Assembly: GCA_026995935.1 (NCBI GenBank)
Contig: JALWNK010000057.1
Location: forward strand, 1 to 36,753
Length of the DNA: 36,753 nucleotides
From: Deltaproteobacteria bacterium
GTDB taxonomy: Bacteria; Desulfobacterota; Dissulfuribacteria; Dissulfuribacterales; QOAL01
Reading direction: 5' to 3'
The notes beneath the pieces are model-generated. The model was not told the origin of the DNA, did not search any database, and was given only the letters and a program-made list of their open reading frames with translations. Positions 33,964 through 36,753 of this stretch are shown piece by piece. Numbering within the stretch: the first letter of the stretch is position 1; each line of letters opens with the position of its first letter. The position numbers and the translations under genes are program-made.

Positions 33964-34866
33964 ATGACCAAGCTTCTAAAATTGAAAATGGCCGAATTAG
34001 GCCCCTGGTTTAATGCTGCACTGGTAGCCCTTAGCGCAAGTTGGGCAGGTAATGCCACTATGGAAACCATGAATGTGTGGTTTTCCGGCACAATAGGAGT
34101 CATTTCTTGGCCTAGATGTTTTTACGTTTCAGCGTTTATGATTTCCGTAGCATTGCTTTATCGGCAACGTCAAACATTTTTTAGACCTCGGACTAGATAT
34201 ATTGGTGCTGACATCCCCAAGCGCAGGAAACATCTGATCCTGTTTCTTTCAAATCTCGATACCAAAAGGCTGGATTTTAATGATAACAATGGTGTGCCGG
34301 AAGAATTAACGCTTACTGGTAAATTGGATGATGACATAGAGGAGATGGTACGCCTAAAAACCAGGAAGGGAAAGCCCGTGCGTTGGATATGGGAAATGCC
34401 CCTCAGGGCTATCAGACACCATCTCGGCAAGCTGGAAGGTGTAACCATTATTTGTTCCAGGGAATCCATAGAACAAGTGAACTGGTTTTTGAATATCTGC
34501 AACCGATATGAAACCCTGAAAAAGGTAAAGTTTTACGTCTTGAAAAACAAAGGTTGTAGGCGGCCAGCGTTACTTGATGGCTCTAGTGAGACTTTTTCCC
34601 CGGATTGTGGTTGGGATTTTGAGAGTTTCGATGAGTTGTCAGAAGCTGTGTGGTCATTGATCCGTATTTTAAAAAAGAGAGGGTTAAAGGAAAATGAAAT
34701 CATGATTGATTTCACCGGCGGTCAAAAAGTCACAAGTGTTGTGGCTGCTGCAACAACTTTTAACCGGAAAATCAAGGCCCAATACGTTTCAACAAATCCC
34801 GAATGGGAAGTTAGAGGTTATGATGTGATAATGGCGGCCTCAAGCACAAAAGAATTAGGATTGTGA
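33964..34866 (+). CDS. Membrane-anchored CARF protein (TM-CARF), putative cOA-responsive membrane effector
   Basis: 300 residues. Residues ~14-30 (PWFNAALVALSASWAGN) and ~43-66 (TIGVISWP...SAFMISVALLY) are hydrophobic, then a basic linker (RQRQTFFRPRTR). From residue 89 a CARF domain: strand HLILFLSNLDTKR at 90-102, and DFTGGQKVTSVVAAATTF at 249-266, the second ligand loop. No nuclease motif. CARF proteins with membrane helices (Cam1 and Csx23 types) are known type III effectors that act on the membrane after binding cyclic oligoadenylate. I cannot say whether this is one of those families. With the 78-residue protein it may form a two-gene effector. Confidence 0.8.
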   Translation: MTKLLKLKMAELGPWFNAALVALSASWAGNATMETMNVWFSGTIGVISWPRCFYVSAFMISVALLYRQRQTFFRPRTRYIGADIPKRRKHLILFLSNLDTKRLDFNDNNGVPEELTLTGKLDDDIEEMVRLKTRKGKPVRWIWEMPLRAIRHHLGKLEGVTIICSRESIEQVNWFLNICNRYETLKKVKFYVLKNKGCRRPALLDGSSETFSPDCGWDFESFDELSEAVWSLIRILKKRGLKENEIMIDFTGGQKVTSVVAAATTFNRKIKAQYVSTNPEWEVRGYDVIMAASSTKELGL

Positions 34867-34914
34867 GCCTCTTGATTTGGGCTCCCTGGAGTCTATTTTG
34901 TCCGCAGTCTTGTG

Positions 34915-35046
34915 ATGACACCCTTCGACAGGCCGAAAAAGAAAAAGAAGCTCCTCTATTATCCCCCGCCACTGGACATGAACGTGTATATGCTCCAGAA
35001 GCATCTCACCACGAAGCACACGAAGAGCACGAAGAATGAAATTTGA
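34915..35046 (+). CDS. Possible 43-residue basic ORF
   Basis: Reads MTPFDRPKKKKKLLYYPPPL, then DMNVYMLQKH, before running into the first CACGAAG repeat and stopping just after the GxxExxY start. No ribosome binding site. It may be the tail of a gene truncated by the repeat-bounded insertion, or spurious. Confidence 0.2.
   Translation: MTPFDRPKKKKKLLYYPPPLDMNVYMLQKHLTTKHTKSTKNEI
35006..35036 (+). repeat. CACGAAG repeat, copy 1
   Basis: TCACCACGAAGCACACGAAG with one further CACGAAG unit; three ~9-10-nt periods. It runs directly into the ATG of the GxxExxY gene. Confidence 0.85.
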
Positions 35047-35407
35047 CCAGTTGTCCAATCAGGTTATCGGCTGTGCATTAGAGGTCCACAGGTATTTAGG
35101 GCCCGGCTTGCTTGAGTCAACGTATGAACAGTGTCTTGCCCATGAATTGAAGATTGTGGGCATACCTTTTGAATTGCAGTATCCAATTCCCGTAGAATAC
35201 AAAGGCATCAAACTCAACTGTGGTTACCGTATCGATATGCTGATAGATAATGCCATTGTTGTGGAACTTAAAAGCGTGGAGAAGATATTGCCGATTCATC
35301 AGGCACAACTGCTGACCTACATGAAACTTTCTAATGTATCAATTGGCTTGTTGATTAATTTCAACGTGGAATTGCTCAAAAACGGGATCAGGCGTATGGT
35401 TTTATGA
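35036..35407 (+). CDS. GxxExxY protein (PDDEXK-like)
   Basis: 123 residues. Recognised from VIGCALEVHRYLGPGLLESTYEQCL (Gly-x-x-Glu-x-x-Tyr), VEYKGIKLNCGYRIDMLID and VELKSVEKILPIHQAQLLTYMKL. The D...ELK arrangement resembles the active site of PD-(D/E)xK nucleases. Function unknown. Family members are often found as isolated genes beside CACGAAG-rich repeats, as here, suggesting a small mobile or repeat-associated unit. It is flanked by inverted copies and separates the effector genes from cas1, so it probably inserted into the cas locus. Confidence 0.85.
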   Translation: MKFDQLSNQVIGCALEVHRYLGPGLLESTYEQCLAHELKIVGIPFELQYPIPVEYKGIKLNCGYRIDMLIDNAIVVELKSVEKILPIHQAQLLTYMKLSNVSIGLLINFNVELLKNGIRRMVL

Positions 35408-35409
35408 TT

Positions 35410-35440
35410 TTCTTCGTGTTCTTCGTGCCCTTCGTGGTGA
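35410..35440 (-). repeat. CACGAAG repeat, copy 2 (inverted)
   Basis: TTCTTCGTGTTCTTCGTGCC plus CTTCGTGGTGA is the reverse complement of copy 1 with few changes; it starts 3 nt after the GxxExxY stop. Confidence 0.85.
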
Positions 35441-35535
35441 TATTCTACGCAATGTTGCAAGTAGCAGAACAATCTGAATACTATGCATTGGAGAAGCACA
35501 GACCACATTCTAACTTGATTTAATAAACTTTTTTC

Positions 35536-35566
35536 TCACCACGAAGCACACGAAGGACACGAAGAG
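35536..35566 (+). repeat. CACGAAG repeat, copy 3
   Basis: TCACCACGAAGCACACGAAG plus GACACGAAGAG, same strand as copy 1, 11 nt before the cas1 start. Confidence 0.85.
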
Positions 35567-35577
35567 TAAAAATTGAC

Positions 35578-36576
35578 ATGGCCAACCTGTATATCACAGA
35601 GCAGCAGTCAATTCTTCGGAAAACCGGGGACCGTCTTCTGGTTGAAAAGGACGATAAAATCATCCTTGATGTCCAGTGCCACAAGATTGAGGCGGTGCTG
35701 ATTTTTGGCAATGTCCAGTTCACTACCCAGGCGGTACACGAACTTTTTCAACATGGCATTGAAATGGCCATATTTACGAGACGGGGCCGCCTGGTGGGGC
35801 AGATCACTTCGCCTGTAACCAAGAACATCGAACTTCGCCTTGCCCAGTTCAGGCGTTTCGATGATCCTGCCTTTAGGCTGAAAATTGCTCAAAATGTCAT
35901 ATCAGGAAAACTGAAAAACTGCCTGGCCCTGATGAAGGGCTTCAGCGCCAATCACCCGGAGATCAACATCAGGGAACAGATTAAGGCCCTGAAATCATAC
36001 TCCGACTCCGTTCCCAACACTCAATCCATTGAGGGGCTTCTTGGCATTGAGGGCAATGCGGCAAGGATTTATTTCAATGCAATGGGCAGCATGGTGCTAA
36101 AGAACTTTGTTTTTCCTGGAAGGAGAAAGCGCCCGCCTCCTGATCCTGTAAATGCCCTCCTTTCCTTCGTCTATACCATGATATTTAACGAAATTTCATC
36201 CCTTCTGGATGGCATGGGTTTTGATCCATACCTTGGCTACCTGCACAAGCCTGATTACGGCAGGCCTTCCCTTGCCTGCGATCTTATCGAGGAATTCAGG
36301 CCTTTTGCAGGCGACAGGCTTGTATTAAACCTTGTAAACAACCAGGTACTAACTCCTGATCATTTTCATTCGCATTCCAGAGGCAAGGGCGTATATCTCA
36401 CACGGGAGGGAATGAAAAAGTTCTTCAGGGAGTACGAAAGGTTTCATGCAAGGCAATTCAAGCATCCAGAGACAGGTGAAAACGTTACACTTCGCCGCTG
36501 TTACCGTATCCAGGCTGAAAAGATGGCGCGATCCATAAAAGACGGGGCCCCGTACCGCCCCATGATGATTCCTTGA
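35578..36576 (+). CDS. cas1: CRISPR integrase Cas1
   Basis: 332 residues. N-terminal beta domain (LYITEQQSILRKTGDRLLVE) and helical catalytic domain with Glu158 (LLGIEGNAARIYF), His223 (YLGYLHKPDYGRPSLACDL) and acidic residues 235-239 (DLIEEF), the metal-binding set of Cas1. It would integrate new spacers with Cas2. Start ATG 35578 follows repeat copy 3 without a strong ribosome site, so its original leader may have been altered by the repeat. Confidence 0.95.
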   Translation: MANLYITEQQSILRKTGDRLLVEKDDKIILDVQCHKIEAVLIFGNVQFTTQAVHELFQHGIEMAIFTRRGRLVGQITSPVTKNIELRLAQFRRFDDPAFRLKIAQNVISGKLKNCLALMKGFSANHPEINIREQIKALKSYSDSVPNTQSIEGLLGIEGNAARIYFNAMGSMVLKNFVFPGRRKRPPPDPVNALLSFVYTMIFNEISSLLDGMGFDPYLGYLHKPDYGRPSLACDLIEEFRPFAGDRLVLNLVNNQVLTPDHFHSHSRGKGVYLTREGMKKFFREYERFHARQFKHPETGENVTLRRCYRIQAEKMARSIKDGAPYRPMMIP

Positions 36577-36598
36577 TCGTGGCAACCGGAAGGTAAAA

Positions 36599-36626
36599 AT
36601 GCACTACATAATTTCATACGACATCC
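36599..36626 (+). pseudogene. cas2: cas2, truncated after nine codons by an insertion element
   Basis: 23 nt after cas1, with GGAAGG in front, ATG 36599 opens MHYIISYDI, the typical Cas2 first strand with its catalytic Asp. The next bases are the left end of an insertion sequence, and the frame stops shortly after. The rest of cas2 may lie beyond the element, outside the window. Confidence 0.75.
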
Positions 36627-36753
36627 TGAGGTGGTCCCCTTTTTTCGACAAGTAGTATTGTTCGCTTTCGCTGTATGAAGTAACAAGAAAACAGTGAAAG
36701 GAGAAAAGCAAATGGCAAAGAAAAAGTACAGTTCAAAGTTCAAGGCCAAGGTA
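36627..36753 (+). mobile_element. IS3-family-like insertion sequence, left end (continues past window)
   Basis: The left end TGAGGTGGTCCCCTTTTTTC is a 5'-TG start followed by a G/C-rich tip like many IS3-family terminal repeats. An 85-nt leader precedes the first transposase frame. The right end and target duplication are outside the window, so family and boundaries are tentative. Confidence 0.65.
36712..36753 (+). CDS. IS3-type transposase OrfA, N-terminal fragment (cut by window end)
   Basis: AAAGGAG is followed 8 nt later by ATG 36712. The 14 residues seen, MAKKKYSSKFKAKV, match the opening of IS3/IS911-type OrfA proteins (K-K-x-Y-S-x-x-F-K-A-K-V), which carry a helix-turn-helix for terminal-repeat binding. 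Confidence 0.7.
   Translation, partial: MAKKKYSSKFKAKV

Noticed and set aside
33703-34866. The 78-residue and TM-CARF ORFs as one gene broken by a nonsense mutation
   Set aside because: They share a frame, but several stops lie between them, and each has its own ATG and hydrophobic N-terminus. Two genes or a duplicated module fits better.

Overview
The window looks like a chromosomal segment of an anaerobic, moderate-GC Gram-negative bacterium, most plausibly a deltaproteobacterial-type (Desulfobacterota/Thermodesulfobacteriota) lineage. This is inferred from gene content, not a database match: an octaheme hydroxylamine-oxidoreductase-like cytochrome next to a ferredoxin, a FadL outer-membrane porin with an acyl-CoA synthetase, a B12-binding-type radical SAM protein, PilS/PilR-type regulators, and GatCA.

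Layout. (1) 1-5366: a cut-off secreted beta-helix/PKD protein, a small membrane-protein gene that looks like a lone integron cassette, a secreted two-repeat protein, a secreted hypothetical protein and a fused SpmA-SpmB membrane protein on the minus strand. A 138-bp direct repeat carries copies of the 3' ends of two convergent genes, a scar of an old duplication. (2) 5367-11829: a divergent control region with an FNR-like palindrome, then ferredoxin and octaheme cytochrome, a CaCA cation/proton antiporter, and a FadL/acyl-CoA-synthetase pair. (3) 11844-18867: a tight co-directional block of UvrD-like helicase, gatC, gatA, a small protein, an HDOD protein, a GGDEF protein and a radical SAM protein. 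(4) 18819-21929 minus: a PilR-like sigma-54 activator followed by a PilS-like kinase. (5) 22154-23455: a PL9-like secreted beta-helix protein.

(6) 23500-25490 is a graveyard of mobile DNA: a toxin-first zeta-toxin/antitoxin pair whose toxin is frameshifted just before its P-loop, then an attC-like integron site split by a collapsed group II intron. Removing the intron in silico rebuilds a continuous attC-like sequence, which supports a group IIC-attC type insertion. (7) 25491-34866 is a type III-B CRISPR-Cas operon: cas6, cmr1, cmr2 (cas10 without HD domain but with GGDD), cmr3, cmr4, cmr5, cmr6. It is followed by three accessory genes: a CARF-only protein, a 78-residue membrane protein, and a membrane-anchored CARF protein. 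With no soluble nuclease effector visible, these three are the most interesting genes in the window: a candidate cyclic-oligoadenylate-responsive membrane effector. (8) 34867-36753: a GxxExxY protein bracketed by CACGAAG-type repeats sits between the effector genes and cas1. Then cas2 is cut after nine codons by an IS3-like element that runs off the window. No CRISPR array is visible.

How the genes would work together in region 7-8: Cas6 makes crRNA, Cmr1-6 bind target RNA, Cmr4 cuts it, the Cmr2 palm makes cyclic oligoadenylate, and the CARF proteins sense or degrade it. New spacer acquisition is probably lost or depends on another cas2.
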